From Scytolyngbya sp. HA4215-MV1 (GTDB taxonomy: Bacteria > Cyanobacteriota > Cyanobacteriia > Leptolyngbyales > Leptolyngbyaceae), in contig JAHHIA010000014.1 in the NCBI GenBank assembly GCA_019359045.1, positions 1 through 64,000 on the forward strand: 64,000 nt of DNA, written 5' to 3'. Under the pieces are notes generated by a model. That model was not told where the DNA came from, ran no database searches, and was given only the letters and a program-made list of their open reading frames with translations. A program made the translations under genes and the position numbers. Positions 27,287-36,186 of this stretch are shown here, piece by piece; position 1 is the first letter of the stretch; each line of letters starts with the position of its first letter.

Positions 27287-27913
27287 ATGGCAAACAAATC
27301 AATGTTGAATCAAGGTAATTCTCTTCAATCTCAAATCGAAATCGATCTCGTCCAAGCCCATCTTGATGCTGAAGGAATTGTAATTCACCCTAGTGAAACT
27401 GTTGAGAGAATGATTCAGGATCAAGAAATTCCTACTGCAAAAATTTCTTATCCCTGGAACCCAGCAGACCCAGAAGCTGAGGTCTTTTTCAATGAGTTGG
27501 AACAACAGTTTTCGTTAGAAGATCTCTGGCAGCCAGAGGAACTGGCACAGCGATCGCAGGCTTTTTTCAGTCGGATTGATGAGTTATGGAATGAAGTCTC
27601 GCTTGAGCGGACGTTGGCTCAGCAATTTTCGGCTTATATTCCTCAAGATATTCTGGCGAAGATTGCCCAAAAAGCTCAACAAGTGGTTTCTTCTTCAGTC
27701 TCTTTGCGGGATCAGTTGGTACAGTGTGCCCAAGAGATTTGTCTGAATTTGGCGATCGAAGATCTGCAAACTCTGGCGCGTCCCTATGCATTTGAGATGC
27801 GGAGCATCGAGCGAGATGAAGTGAAAGGTCACTGGCAAGATCTGTCAGAGTTTCAGCAAGCTCGGATGGCACTGGCGATCGCGCGTTATGCCATTCACGA
27901 GTTGCAGAAATAG
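27287..27913 (+). CDS. Hypothetical protein in the FHA cluster
   Basis: 208 residues from ATG 27287, chosen because GCAGGAG lies ten bases upstream; the frame is open six codons further. Soluble, acidic and helical (NELEQQFSLEDLWQPEELAQRSQAFFSRIDELW; YIPQDILAKIAQKAQQVVSS), with no signal or membrane segment and no motif I recognise. It sits between the CHAT-FHA gene and the opposite-facing FHA-PrsW gene and may be a target or adaptor of the module. Confidence 0.75.
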   Translation: MANKSMLNQGNSLQSQIEIDLVQAHLDAEGIVIHPSETVERMIQDQEIPTAKISYPWNPADPEAEVFFNELEQQFSLEDLWQPEELAQRSQAFFSRIDELWNEVSLERTLAQQFSAYIPQDILAKIAQKAQQVVSSSVSLRDQLVQCAQEICLNLAIEDLQTLARPYAFEMRSIERDEVKGHWQDLSEFQQARMALAIARYAIHELQK

Positions 27914-27987
27914 CGGATGAGTGAATTTCAGAACTTCAGTCGTGATGAATGGCGCGCTGTTGGGAGACAGAGCCAAGTCTGAATGAA

Positions 27988-29376
27988 CTACTTTTCGCTG
28001 AAAAAATGCGTGGCAAAGTTTTGCGATCTCGTTGGCGATAAGGCTCGTGCTTTCAAAATAGCGGCGGCTAGAAAGGCATAGGAAACAATGCCAACCAGGG
28101 TGAGCAGTACGACGCTAAACAGTCCCGCAGCGTTCCATAGCGTGTGTAGCCCCGCTGCGCTCAAATAGCCAATCCCTAGCGTGACCCAGCGCTTTCCTGG
28201 TTTGAGCACGCTGAGCCCAATGAAGTAACCCAGGTAGCCACTGTAGGCGACGTGACCTGCAAGCAACCCCAAAATGCGAGGAATGAGCAGTTGTAATCCT
28301 GCCAGTTCTCCAGCGCCCTGTCCCGATTGTACAGTCACATTTTGGATGGCTTCGGGGACGTACTGACCTAAGGTTTCCAACAGGGTGAAGCCCACTGCGG
28401 AGGCAGTGCCCAATAGAATGCCGTCCAACGGTTCCCAGACCCCTATCCATTCTCGCCAGGGTGACCGAAGTCGCCTGCCCACAAGATATACCGTGAGGAC
28501 AGGCAGTGCTTTGATCAGTTCTTCCATCAAGCCTGCGCCCAAAAAAATTCGCATCAGGAGTAATGCTAAGTTATCTGACGAATTTGTTGGCAAAACCTGA
28601 CCGGGCAAGATTTGCCGGAAGATGAGTGTGAAAAAGGATAGTAGGGGACTCCGCAAGATGAGCACGGTTGCCAGGGCAATGCCAAGGATGACCCACCAGG
28701 GTTTATGTTTGCCGCAAAGTTGGTAGACGACATAGTAAGCCGCGATCGCGAGATAGGTCGCGAGGAAGCAGTTAAACGCGATCGGGTGCCCGACGGAAAT
28801 GAACATGAGCACCACAAAGCCGACAGTGATCGCACCCGGTAAGAGGTATGCCTTTTGGTACAAATCTTGTCCCGTTGAGAGAATGGGAAAGAGTTGGCTG
28901 AAGGTAATGCTCTCTGGGCGTGGAGGAGTCTGATTAGGGCGTGCTGTGGCAGCGATCGCGCCTACTGGCACAACAGGGCTAGAGTGGGGCGGGGTGAAAT
29001 TCAGTGGCTCAGATTGATATTCAAACAGAAATTCTGGACCGGACTGACTCAAAATAATGCGATCGCCTGCTTGCAAAATCCGACATCCACGCAAGCGCTC
29101 ACCATTGATGTAAGTACCATTGACGCTATTTAAGTCACAAATCCACCAACGCGGATAGCAAGTTTCGGCAGGTACCAGGTTTGTGGGACGAACCTCGGCA
29201 TGCCAGCGGGATACTTCTCCGTACTGTTGTGTATCTAAAACGATTTGGCAGCGCGGATCTCGTCCGATCGTGGTCATCTCGCTTTCAGACAGACAATAGC
29301 AAAGCAATGATTGCTCATCGCTGTCATGAGAGGGTAACTGCCGCAAGAATGCACGGTACGTAAACTGATCTCTCAT
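27988..29376 (-). CDS. FHA domain fused to PrsW-type intramembrane protease
   Basis: 462 residues. Residues 30-118 are an FHA domain (TTIGRDPRCQIVLD, SRWHAEV, DLNSVNGTYINGERL). From about 175 there are eight or so membrane segments with the PrsW protease motifs: MEELIK (Glu285, Glu286, Lys289), FTLLE, GHVAYSGYLGY and HTLWN. PrsW-family glutamic/metallo-type proteases cut membrane proteins such as anti-sigma factors. The cytosolic FHA domain implies control by phosphorylation of a partner. It faces the other FHA genes across 75 bases. Confidence 0.9.
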   Translation of the reverse strand: MRDQFTYRAFLRQLPSHDSDEQSLLCYCLSESEMTTIGRDPRCQIVLDTQQYGEVSRWHAEVRPTNLVPAETCYPRWWICDLNSVNGTYINGERLRGCRILQAGDRIILSQSGPEFLFEYQSEPLNFTPPHSSPVVPVGAIAATARPNQTPPRPESITFSQLFPILSTGQDLYQKAYLLPGAITVGFVVLMFISVGHPIAFNCFLATYLAIAAYYVVYQLCGKHKPWWVILGIALATVLILRSPLLSFFTLIFRQILPGQVLPTNSSDNLALLLMRIFLGAGLMEELIKALPVLTVYLVGRRLRSPWREWIGVWEPLDGILLGTASAVGFTLLETLGQYVPEAIQNVTVQSGQGAGELAGLQLLIPRILGLLAGHVAYSGYLGYFIGLSVLKPGKRWVTLGIGYLSAAGLHTLWNAAGLFSVVLLTLVGIVSYAFLAAAILKARALSPTRSQNFATHFFSEK

Positions 29377-29487
29377 TGCTGAGGGAGCGGGGGTAGCGTT
29401 TCAAAAGGGGCTTGAGGTTTTTGAAAGATGAAGGGTAGGGCTTTGAGAAAACGGATCTGGTCTGTATAACCCTTATCAGAATGGGCG

Positions 29488-30414
29488 CTAATGGGGATGC
29501 CCCGACTCTTGTGAGAGGTTGACGTGATCCGTCGGTTTTTCGGGCGGCACGATATCGGGTAAGGGGCGTTTGAGCAGATATAACCAACCTAATCCTAAAA
29601 GACCGATCGTGATCCCTGCCAAACTTACCATTTGTGCGATCCGCAGTGATCCCAACATTAGGCTATCAGTTCGCAATCCCTCAATCCAGAATCGTCCCAT
29701 ACTGTATGCGACCCAATAGGACAAAAACAAAGTGCCAACCTTCAGGTTGAGCTTTCCCTGTACCCCCCGGAAGAACAGTGTGAGCAATAAGATGAAAACG
29801 CCCATATCCCAGAGGGATTCATATAAAAAAGTGGGATGAAAGTACTCGAATCCTTCGTAACCCGGTGGACGGCGGGATAGAGGAATCAATAATTTCCAGG
29901 GCAAATTCGTGGGTGCGCCAAATGCTTCCGAGTTAAAGAAATTCCCCCAGCGCCCGATCGCTTGTCCCAAAATAAGTGAAGGCGAGACTAAATCAGCAAT
30001 TTGCCAAAAAGAAGCCCGCTTAAGCCGACAGAAAATTAGCGATGCAAGCAAGCCTCCCAAAATGGCTCCATGAATGGCAATTCCACCATTCCAAATCGCC
30101 ACAATTTGGTCAGGATGCTGGACATACTGTTTCCACTCAAACAAAACATAATAGAGCCGGGCACAAGGGATAGCTCCCACGACTAGCCAGATCGCCAGAT
30201 CACTCAACAACTCTGGATCGACCCCGCGCCGACTAGCAAGGGACTGAGATAAGAACACGCCAATGATGACGGCTGACGCAATTAAAAAACCGTACCAGCG
30301 GATTGACAAGGGACCTGCTTCCACGAGCATTGGTCCCGGCGAGGTAAATTGGAATGCCAGTAGCTGACTAGCACTCGAGATCGTCGAAGAAAGGAAAAAA
30401 CTATCCAACAACAT
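29488..30414 (-). CDS. lgt: Prolipoprotein diacylglyceryl transferase
   Basis: 308 residues from ATG 30414; the open frame extends further but the family begins near here. It moves diacylglycerol from phosphatidylglycerol to the lipobox Cys of prolipoproteins. Seen: [16 protein letters not shown], the [11 protein letters not shown] motif with the essential His, and the [13 protein letters not shown] signature with the catalytic Arg/Asn/Glu. Seven membrane helices expected. The 20 bases before ATG in the message are almost pure pyrimidine, with no Shine-Dalgarno sequence. Downstream of the small secreted protein gene on the same strand. Confidence 0.96.
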   Translation of the reverse strand: MLLDSFFLSSTISSASQLLAFQFTSPGPMLVEAGPLSIRWYGFLIASAVIIGVFLSQSLASRRGVDPELLSDLAIWLVVGAIPCARLYYVLFEWKQYVQHPDQIVAIWNGGIAIHGAILGGLLASLIFCRLKRASFWQIADLVSPSLILGQAIGRWGNFFNSEAFGAPTNLPWKLLIPLSRRPPGYEGFEYFHPTFLYESLWDMGVFILLLTLFFRGVQGKLNLKVGTLFLSYWVAYSMGRFWIEGLRTDSLMLGSLRIAQMVSLAGITIGLLGLGWLYLLKRPLPDIVPPEKPTDHVNLSQESGHPH

Positions 30415-30492
30415 GGGGGGGAGGGGAGGTGCAAGTAGAGAGTAGCAGTCATGCCAACATCCTATCTTGCATAGTTGCATCTGCTGATTCAA

Positions 30493-30999
30493 CTAATCGT
30501 CTCGAAATCCCGGTGTGCCTTCCAATCGTTCTCGGTGAGAGGTGAAGCCTTGAGAAATCAGCGGGGATCTCTGAGTGGGGAAAGTCTGGCTAATGCCACC
30601 TCTTGCGGAAGCCGCATGGGCAGGAGTAGCGGCGATCGGAGTGAGGAATCCGAGGAGAATTTCGGTATTGTCGAAAAAGCGTGCCCATTGGTTGATGTTG
30701 TTGCTTTTTTGCCACTGGTCACGAGTAACTTTAACCGTCAAGATGGGAGCGAATTGTCCATTGCGATCTCCGACGATCGTGACCGTCACTTCCGTTGTCT
30801 GAGAATCTTGACGAAACCCTTGCTCAATCGACTTTTGTGCAAGGGTTGTAGCTTCTTGCTTCAAAGCAGAAAAGGGCTGAAAGGCTTCAGATTCTAGTGT
30901 CAGATTAATGGTTTTTGCTTGTGCCAGGGTGGGCATCGGAGCGAGTGCCAAACTGCTGCCAGCAAGCACAGTGGCGAGAATCTGTCTACGGATACCCAT
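30493..30999 (-). CDS. Secreted protein of unknown function
   Basis: 168 residues with a clear signal peptide (RRQILATVLAGSSLALAPMPTLAQA, cleavage after AQA near residue 27). The mature part contains a small alpha/beta region (EVTVTIVGDRNGQFAPILTVKVTRDQW) and a low-complexity C-terminus. No family recognised. It lies directly upstream of lgt on the same strand and may be co-transcribed. Confidence 0.78.
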   Translation of the reverse strand: MGIRRQILATVLAGSSLALAPMPTLAQAKTINLTLESEAFQPFSALKQEATTLAQKSIEQGFRQDSQTTEVTVTIVGDRNGQFAPILTVKVTRDQWQKSNNINQWARFFDNTEILLGFLTPIAATPAHAASARGGISQTFPTQRSPLISQGFTSHRERLEGTPGFRDD

Positions 31000-31093
31000 G
31001 GATTCTGTATCGATGTATACCTAGTCAGCTTAGCAACTGGCGATTAATGCCTGAGTAAGCCTCGATTAATGAGACGTAAAGAACCGTAGGTTT

Positions 31094-32083
31094 TCAGTCT
31101 TGTTCAAAAACTTTGCCTAGTGCAGCGGGAGGGATGCTTTGAATTGTTTGAGTAGTGATTCGGCTAACAATGGGGGGCAGCCGTTTGAGCAAAATGGCTA
31201 GCCGATCGCTGGAGGTGAGCACCAAGAGCAAAATCATCAAGACAAAGGGGGCGACGGTAAAAACTTGGGTGGGAACGTCGGGGATCGTACTTTGGGCAAC
31301 GCTGGCGAGTGATTGCAAAATCCCGAATAGGTAACAACTGAGGGCAACGCGCAGAGGGTTCCAACCCCCGAAGATGACGATTGCCAAGGCGATCCAGCCG
31401 TAACCAGCGGTATGGCGGTGACTCCATCCGGCTTTGAAGTCAAGCGCGAAAGCGGCACCCGCGATGCCCATCAGTGCGCCACCTAAGAGGGTATAGAAGT
31501 AGCGCATCAAAATGACGTTGGTGCCTCTGGCAAAGGCGGCGGCAGGTTGCTCCCCGATCGCGCGTAACATCAACCCGGCTCGGGTGCGATAGAAGTAAAC
31601 CGCAGTCAAGAAAATGAGTAGATAGCTGGTGTAGACGAGCAGGTCACTCTGAAAAAACAATGCGCCCAGGAGTGGAATGTCTTTGAGCCAGGGGATAGGA
31701 AAACTGGGAACTGTGGGGCCGGGTATGCGGACAAAGTTACTGCCCAAAAAGGACGAAAGATCCGCACACAGCAGTGCTAGCACAAATCCGATCGCTTCTT
31801 GAGATTGTTTCAGCGTCAAGGCACCAAAGGCAACGACCAGGGCAATTAAAACTCCGACGATCGCGGCACTTGCAAAACCCAGCAAGAGGCTAATATCGCC
31901 CCAATTTTCGGTAGTTTTAGCGACCGCAAACCCGGTCATGGCTGCCAGCATTACAGTTCCTTCTGCAGAGAGATTAATCACTCCAGCCCGTTCGGTGATG
32001 GTTTCACCCAGGCAGGCAAAGATGAGTGGCGTAGAGGTGGCGATCGCCACTGACAAAATCGGCAAAATCTGGGCAGCTTCCAT
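31094..32083 (-). CDS. BMP-type ABC transporter permease, second subunit
   Basis: 329 residues from ATG 32083, which has AAGGGG upstream and begins 7 bases after the partner permease's stop. Eight or more membrane segments with the family block GETITERAGVINLSAEGTVMLAA and the later LDFKAGWSHRHTAGYGWIALAIVIFGGW. It is the YufQ/NupQ-like subunit of an importer of the simple sugar/nucleoside class. It ends the four-gene operon BMP-ATPase-permease-permease. Confidence 0.92.
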   Translation of the reverse strand: MEAAQILPILSVAIATSTPLIFACLGETITERAGVINLSAEGTVMLAAMTGFAVAKTTENWGDISLLLGFASAAIVGVLIALVVAFGALTLKQSQEAIGFVLALLCADLSSFLGSNFVRIPGPTVPSFPIPWLKDIPLLGALFFQSDLLVYTSYLLIFLTAVYFYRTRAGLMLRAIGEQPAAAFARGTNVILMRYFYTLLGGALMGIAGAAFALDFKAGWSHRHTAGYGWIALAIVIFGGWNPLRVALSCYLFGILQSLASVAQSTIPDVPTQVFTVAPFVLMILLLVLTSSDRLAILLKRLPPIVSRITTQTIQSIPPAALGKVFEQD

Positions 32084-32090
32084 CAATTTT

Positions 32091-33164
32091 CTACCCCTTT
32101 GCAGTTTGTTTCTTATCAAACCAAATGGCAATCTGACGGCGTATGGCTTGCGGCGGCAGCGTTTCGCTCAACCCACGTCCCAACAAGGCAAACAGCACCA
32201 ACATTCCTTGAATGACTCCTGCTAGAGAAGACTCTAAATTCAGTTCCAGCGGCAATTGCAGACTACCTACATTCAGGGCGCTAAAGAAAAAGGCAACGGG
32301 TAAAATCAGCAAGGCATTCAAGCCGATTAACATGGCTACCAGCAAGGCAAGAAAGCCCAAATTACTCGACACACTTGGAATCAAGCGGTGATAAACCGCT
32401 AGCACTTGCAGCGATCCGGCGAGCCCTGCAAAGCTACCGCAAATGGCAAAAGCGCTCAGCAGTTGACGAGTGGAAGGAATGCCTAGCACATAAGAAGCGC
32501 GCAGGTTTTGCCCCACGGCTCGTAATTGCAAGCCAAAGTGAGTGCCGCGTAACACCACTAGGGTAATGACAACGGCTGCAATTCCCAACAGCAGAGAAAT
32601 CGGACTAATGTCTGTATTAGCCAAAGTTGGTAACCACAGAGATTCGTGAAAGGTCTCTGTGCCGCTCATGGAAGCAACGCCTTCTTTTTTCCAGGGTCCA
32701 AAAATCAGGTAAAGCGCCAGTCCATCGGCAACAAAGTTGAGTCCTAATCCAGCAAAGATCTCATTGACCCGACCGTACACATTTAAAGCCCCAGCCAGTA
32801 ACCCCCACAGTGCTCCACCTACGCCACCCAGCCCGATCGCCAGCACAATAACCAATGCAGGCGGTAGCACGTCTTGAAACAACCGAATTGGGATCATAGC
32901 AACGATCGCCCCAAAACTGATTTGTCCCTCGATTCCCAAGTTGTAGAGCCCGGCTGTAAAGGTAAAGAGCAGACCACTGGCACAGAGTAACAACGGCGCT
33001 AATGTAGAGACCACCCGCGCTACTTGGTCCAAGGTGCCGAAGGCACCGCCCCACATGCTGGCAATGATTGCCAAGGGAGATGCCCCCGACAACAAGATCA
33101 TGCCGGTAAGGATAATCAGAGCGATGGCAAAGGAACTGATTTGGTAAAAGAAAGATTTTGTCAT
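32091..33164 (-). CDS. BMP-type ABC transporter permease, first subunit
   Basis: 357 residues with about nine membrane segments. Contains LYNLGIEGQISFGAIVAM and GRVNEIFAGLGLNFVADGL, characteristic of the YufP/NupP-like permeases of nucleoside or simple sugar importers. Its ATG (33164) overlaps the stop of the ATPase gene by four bases, so translation is coupled. Confidence 0.92.
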   Translation of the reverse strand: MTKSFFYQISSFAIALIILTGMILLSGASPLAIIASMWGGAFGTLDQVARVVSTLAPLLLCASGLLFTFTAGLYNLGIEGQISFGAIVAMIPIRLFQDVLPPALVIVLAIGLGGVGGALWGLLAGALNVYGRVNEIFAGLGLNFVADGLALYLIFGPWKKEGVASMSGTETFHESLWLPTLANTDISPISLLLGIAAVVITLVVLRGTHFGLQLRAVGQNLRASYVLGIPSTRQLLSAFAICGSFAGLAGSLQVLAVYHRLIPSVSSNLGFLALLVAMLIGLNALLILPVAFFFSALNVGSLQLPLELNLESSLAGVIQGMLVLFALLGRGLSETLPPQAIRRQIAIWFDKKQTAKG

Positions 33165-34648
33165 GGATGGACTGCTGAAAGCTGACTACTAAACCTTCCC
33201 CCAATCGTCTGCCCCAGTCTTTCGACAGTGAGATCAGCGACATCGATCAGCTCGGAAACCTCGCCGCCACTAAAGACGAGAACGCGATCGCTGTATTGCA
33301 TTATTTCGTCTAGATCCGAGGACATAAATAGAATGGCAGTGCCGCTTTCGCACCGGGCAATCAATTGTTGCCAGACCCAGAGCACCGATTCGATATCCAG
33401 CCCACGAGTAGGATGTTCCATGAGCAACAGGTTGAGGGGAACTGGCAGAAGGGCTAATTGGGTGCGCTGTTGGTTGCCGCCAGAGAGCCGTTCCACCAGG
33501 GTTTGGGGTTTGCCGCGAATGTTGAAAAGGGCGATCGCTTGTAAGGTTCTCTGGAGCGTTTCTTGCCAATCGACGAACCAGCCACGGGACACATGGCGCA
33601 GGGCGACGTGTTCGTGAATGGATAAGCCGCGAATCAGTCCATCTTTGAGGCGATCGGCAGGAGAATAGCCAATTCCCGCTTGTAAAAACTCTTTGTAGGG
33701 TTTAAGAGTCATGTCTTCGCCGTTGATAGTGAGGCTCCCTGTGCTCGCTGGTAACAACCCGGCACAGAGCAGCAAGAGCAACTGTTGACCACTGCCTTCC
33801 AGTCCTGCCAGTCCAATGACTTCACCCTGGCAGACGGTGAGATTGCCCAATCGCAACGTGAGTCGATCGGTGGCGATCGTCACATCCCGCAGTTCTAGAG
33901 CTGGAGTGGTGCGGCAGGTGTTGGGCTTTAGGGGGAGTGCCAATTCTCGCCCAAACATCAGTGCAATCAACTTTTCGTCAGGACACGGAATTGGTAAATG
34001 CCCGGCGGCTTTGCCCTGGCGCATTACGGTTACTTCATCACACAGCGCTTCCACATCTTCCAATTTGTGGGAGACAAAAATGACAGACTTCCCTTGAGCT
34101 GCCAGGTGTTTCATGGCGTCAAACAACGCAACTTTTTGGGATGCAGAAATGCCTGTGGTTGGTTCGTCCAAAATTAAGGTTTTGACTCCCAATGAGAGTA
34201 AACGCAAGATCTCCAACTGCTGCCGTTCACCTACCGTCAGATTGGACACCAGTTCATTCACATCCAGCTGGAAATTAAACTCAGTTGCGAGACGCTTAAA
34301 ATCACGACTTGCCGATCGCGGATTGATGAAGATACCTCCCAACTTCCCTACCATGAAATTGTTCAACACCGATAGCGGTGGAAAGTCCAACGGATCTTGA
34401 TGCAACATCCCTACCCCGGCTCGAATCGCATCAGCTGGAGTTTTGATCTCGATCGGAAACCCATCCAGCAAAACTGCTCCTGCATCCCTCGAAATAAAAC
34501 CGCTCAATACCTTAACCAGCGTACTTTTGCCAGCCCCATTCTCACCGAGCAACCCGTGGATGCTTCCTGCCTGCACCGTCAATGACACGTCATCATTTGC
34601 CTGGACTGAACCAAACCGTTTGGAAATATTCAGGAGTTCAATTTTCAT
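33161..34648 (-). CDS. ABC transporter ATP-binding protein with two nucleotide-binding domains
   Basis: 495 residues, two fused ABC domains as in simple sugar/nucleoside importers. First: Walker A GENGAGKST, signature LTVGERQQLEI, Walker B LILDEPTTGIS. Second: degenerate P-loop LAGLEGSGQQLLL, signature LSGGNQQR and LLMEHPTRGLD. Domain 2 is thus partly degenerate, as in the family. It shares an overlap with the following permease. Confidence 0.95.
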   Translation of the reverse strand: MKIELLNISKRFGSVQANDDVSLTVQAGSIHGLLGENGAGKSTLVKVLSGFISRDAGAVLLDGFPIEIKTPADAIRAGVGMLHQDPLDFPPLSVLNNFMVGKLGGIFINPRSASRDFKRLATEFNFQLDVNELVSNLTVGERQQLEILRLLSLGVKTLILDEPTTGISASQKVALFDAMKHLAAQGKSVIFVSHKLEDVEALCDEVTVMRQGKAAGHLPIPCPDEKLIALMFGRELALPLKPNTCRTTPALELRDVTIATDRLTLRLGNLTVCQGEVIGLAGLEGSGQQLLLLLCAGLLPASTGSLTINGEDMTLKPYKEFLQAGIGYSPADRLKDGLIRGLSIHEHVALRHVSRGWFVDWQETLQRTLQAIALFNIRGKPQTLVERLSGGNQQRTQLALLPVPLNLLLMEHPTRGLDIESVLWVWQQLIARCESGTAILFMSSDLDEIMQYSDRVLVFSGGEVSELIDVADLTVERLGQTIGGRFSSQLSAVHP

Positions 34649-34735
34649 TCAGAGTGTGTGGGAGCAAGAAGAAAGAATTGAAAGGAGAAAAATCGAGTGC
34701 TGAATCGCCAAGCGCACTCAACACTCAAAAAAGGT

Positions 34736-36013
34736 CTACTTACTGGGCCCTTCCATGCCTGCTAGCAGCTGAGGTAAATACCAAATTTGTTGATCAGTTG
34801 CAGTTTCACCCGCTTTGAGGAAAGGAGTGCCGTCCTGGAAGTTGAGCGGTCCCTTAAAGGGATGAATGCTGCCATCTCCTAACCCCTTAATAAACTCATC
34901 CATAAACTTTGTGTTTTCGCCCAGTGCTTTACCTGGTAGAAAGCCAAGGATTGAAGTTTCAGGATTATTGATATCTTTCCAATCAGGAGCTAACCAGACA
35001 AACTCATTCGGAATTTTGCCACTCCTTGCCTCCTCCACTGCCTTGCGATAGGGAAGCGACCAATTGTAGTAAGGCACACCCAAGCAAATTCCGGGCGCGA
35101 GCGTACACCCCTCTTTAAAGTCGTAGTGGACAAATCGGACATCTTTGCCAGCATCAGCTGCTTTCTTGGCTTGGGTAGCTGCTTCGGGTGTATCGATGCC
35201 GGACATTACCACATCGAATCCCCCATTGTAATAGTCATCTGCAACTTTGGTGGGGTCTAGGGTTTTACCGGGAATATTGAACCAAAACCCAATCCAAGTC
35301 ACTTTAAAGGTCAAGTCTTTGGGATTTTTCTTACGATAGTTTTCCCAACAATATTTTGCTCCTAGGTATGCAGACGATGCATAACGGCGGGTCTCATCGT
35401 TAATCAGGGGACCGAGATAGCCAATTTTGCCCGTTTTTGTGCCCAATGCTGCTGCACAGCCTGCCATCATTTTGCCGTATTCCATCCGAGCCATGATGTT
35501 GCTCAGATTCTTCTGATCTTTGAAGTTTTTACCTTCTTTCCAGGCATAGTCTCCCGAAATATGGATGATAGAAATGTCGGGGTGCTTTTTAGCAGCTGCC
35601 AGTGCGTCGTCTTTAAAGTCATCTGAGTTGAAGATGATCATTTTTGCGCCTTTAGCAATTAGGTCATCTGCGACCTGTGCACCTGTGACATTTGGCCGAT
35701 CGCCCGGATTGACCTTATCCACATACTCAAACTTGACCCCAGGTACAGTTTTCACCACTGTTTCCATCCCTTCGTAATGAGCCTGGTTCCAACCTGCATC
35801 ATTTTTGGGACCAACAATGATCATGCCAACTGTCCAGGCATCACCGCCTGCCGGATTATCAGAGGTGCTTGCTTGCGGCGATCCAGTTGTGGTGGGGCTA
35901 CTGCTACAAGATCCCATCAGCATCGCCAGAGCAGCAATCTGCCAAAAACGGTAGCTCAGCTTAACCACCTTGGCAGCAGTTCGATGAATCTGCCCAAATC
36001 GATTAAATTCCAC
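34736..36013 (-). CDS. BMP-family ABC transporter substrate-binding lipoprotein
   Basis: 425 residues. N-terminal signal with lipobox LMGSC (Cys36), so an outer-face lipoprotein made by the Lgt encoded nearby. The mature protein has the BMP/PnrA fold: MIIVGPKNDAGWNQAHYEGMETV at the start, VIFNSDDF-like IIFNSDDFKDDALAAAKKHP, GDYAWKEGKNF, and VVMSGIDTPEAATQAKKA. Members bind purine nucleosides or other small ligands; the ligand here is unproven. First gene of the importer operon, 87 bases before the ATPase. Confidence 0.93.
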   Translation of the reverse strand: MEFNRFGQIHRTAAKVVKLSYRFWQIAALAMLMGSCSSSPTTTGSPQASTSDNPAGGDAWTVGMIIVGPKNDAGWNQAHYEGMETVVKTVPGVKFEYVDKVNPGDRPNVTGAQVADDLIAKGAKMIIFNSDDFKDDALAAAKKHPDISIIHISGDYAWKEGKNFKDQKNLSNIMARMEYGKMMAGCAAALGTKTGKIGYLGPLINDETRRYASSAYLGAKYCWENYRKKNPKDLTFKVTWIGFWFNIPGKTLDPTKVADDYYNGGFDVVMSGIDTPEAATQAKKAADAGKDVRFVHYDFKEGCTLAPGICLGVPYYNWSLPYRKAVEEARSGKIPNEFVWLAPDWKDINNPETSILGFLPGKALGENTKFMDEFIKGLGDGSIHPFKGPLNFQDGTPFLKAGETATDQQIWYLPQLLAGMEGPSK

Positions 36014-36186
36014 AGTTGCTCCTCATACCAATACAAAGTTGCTTTCAGATTATAAGAATTGTGCTGACTTTGCTCTCCGTAATCCAATTAAGGCGATCGA
36101 CTTAGAGAGAAATGTATTAAAGGTTACAACTTGAGATCGGACTTTGGGGAATGGGAAGGAGGAGAAGAAACACGGAGCGATTGGGC

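Noticed and set aside
27039-27287. 82-residue open frame before the 208-residue gene
   Set aside because: No recognisable features or site; the downstream frame with a clear ribosome site explains the region.
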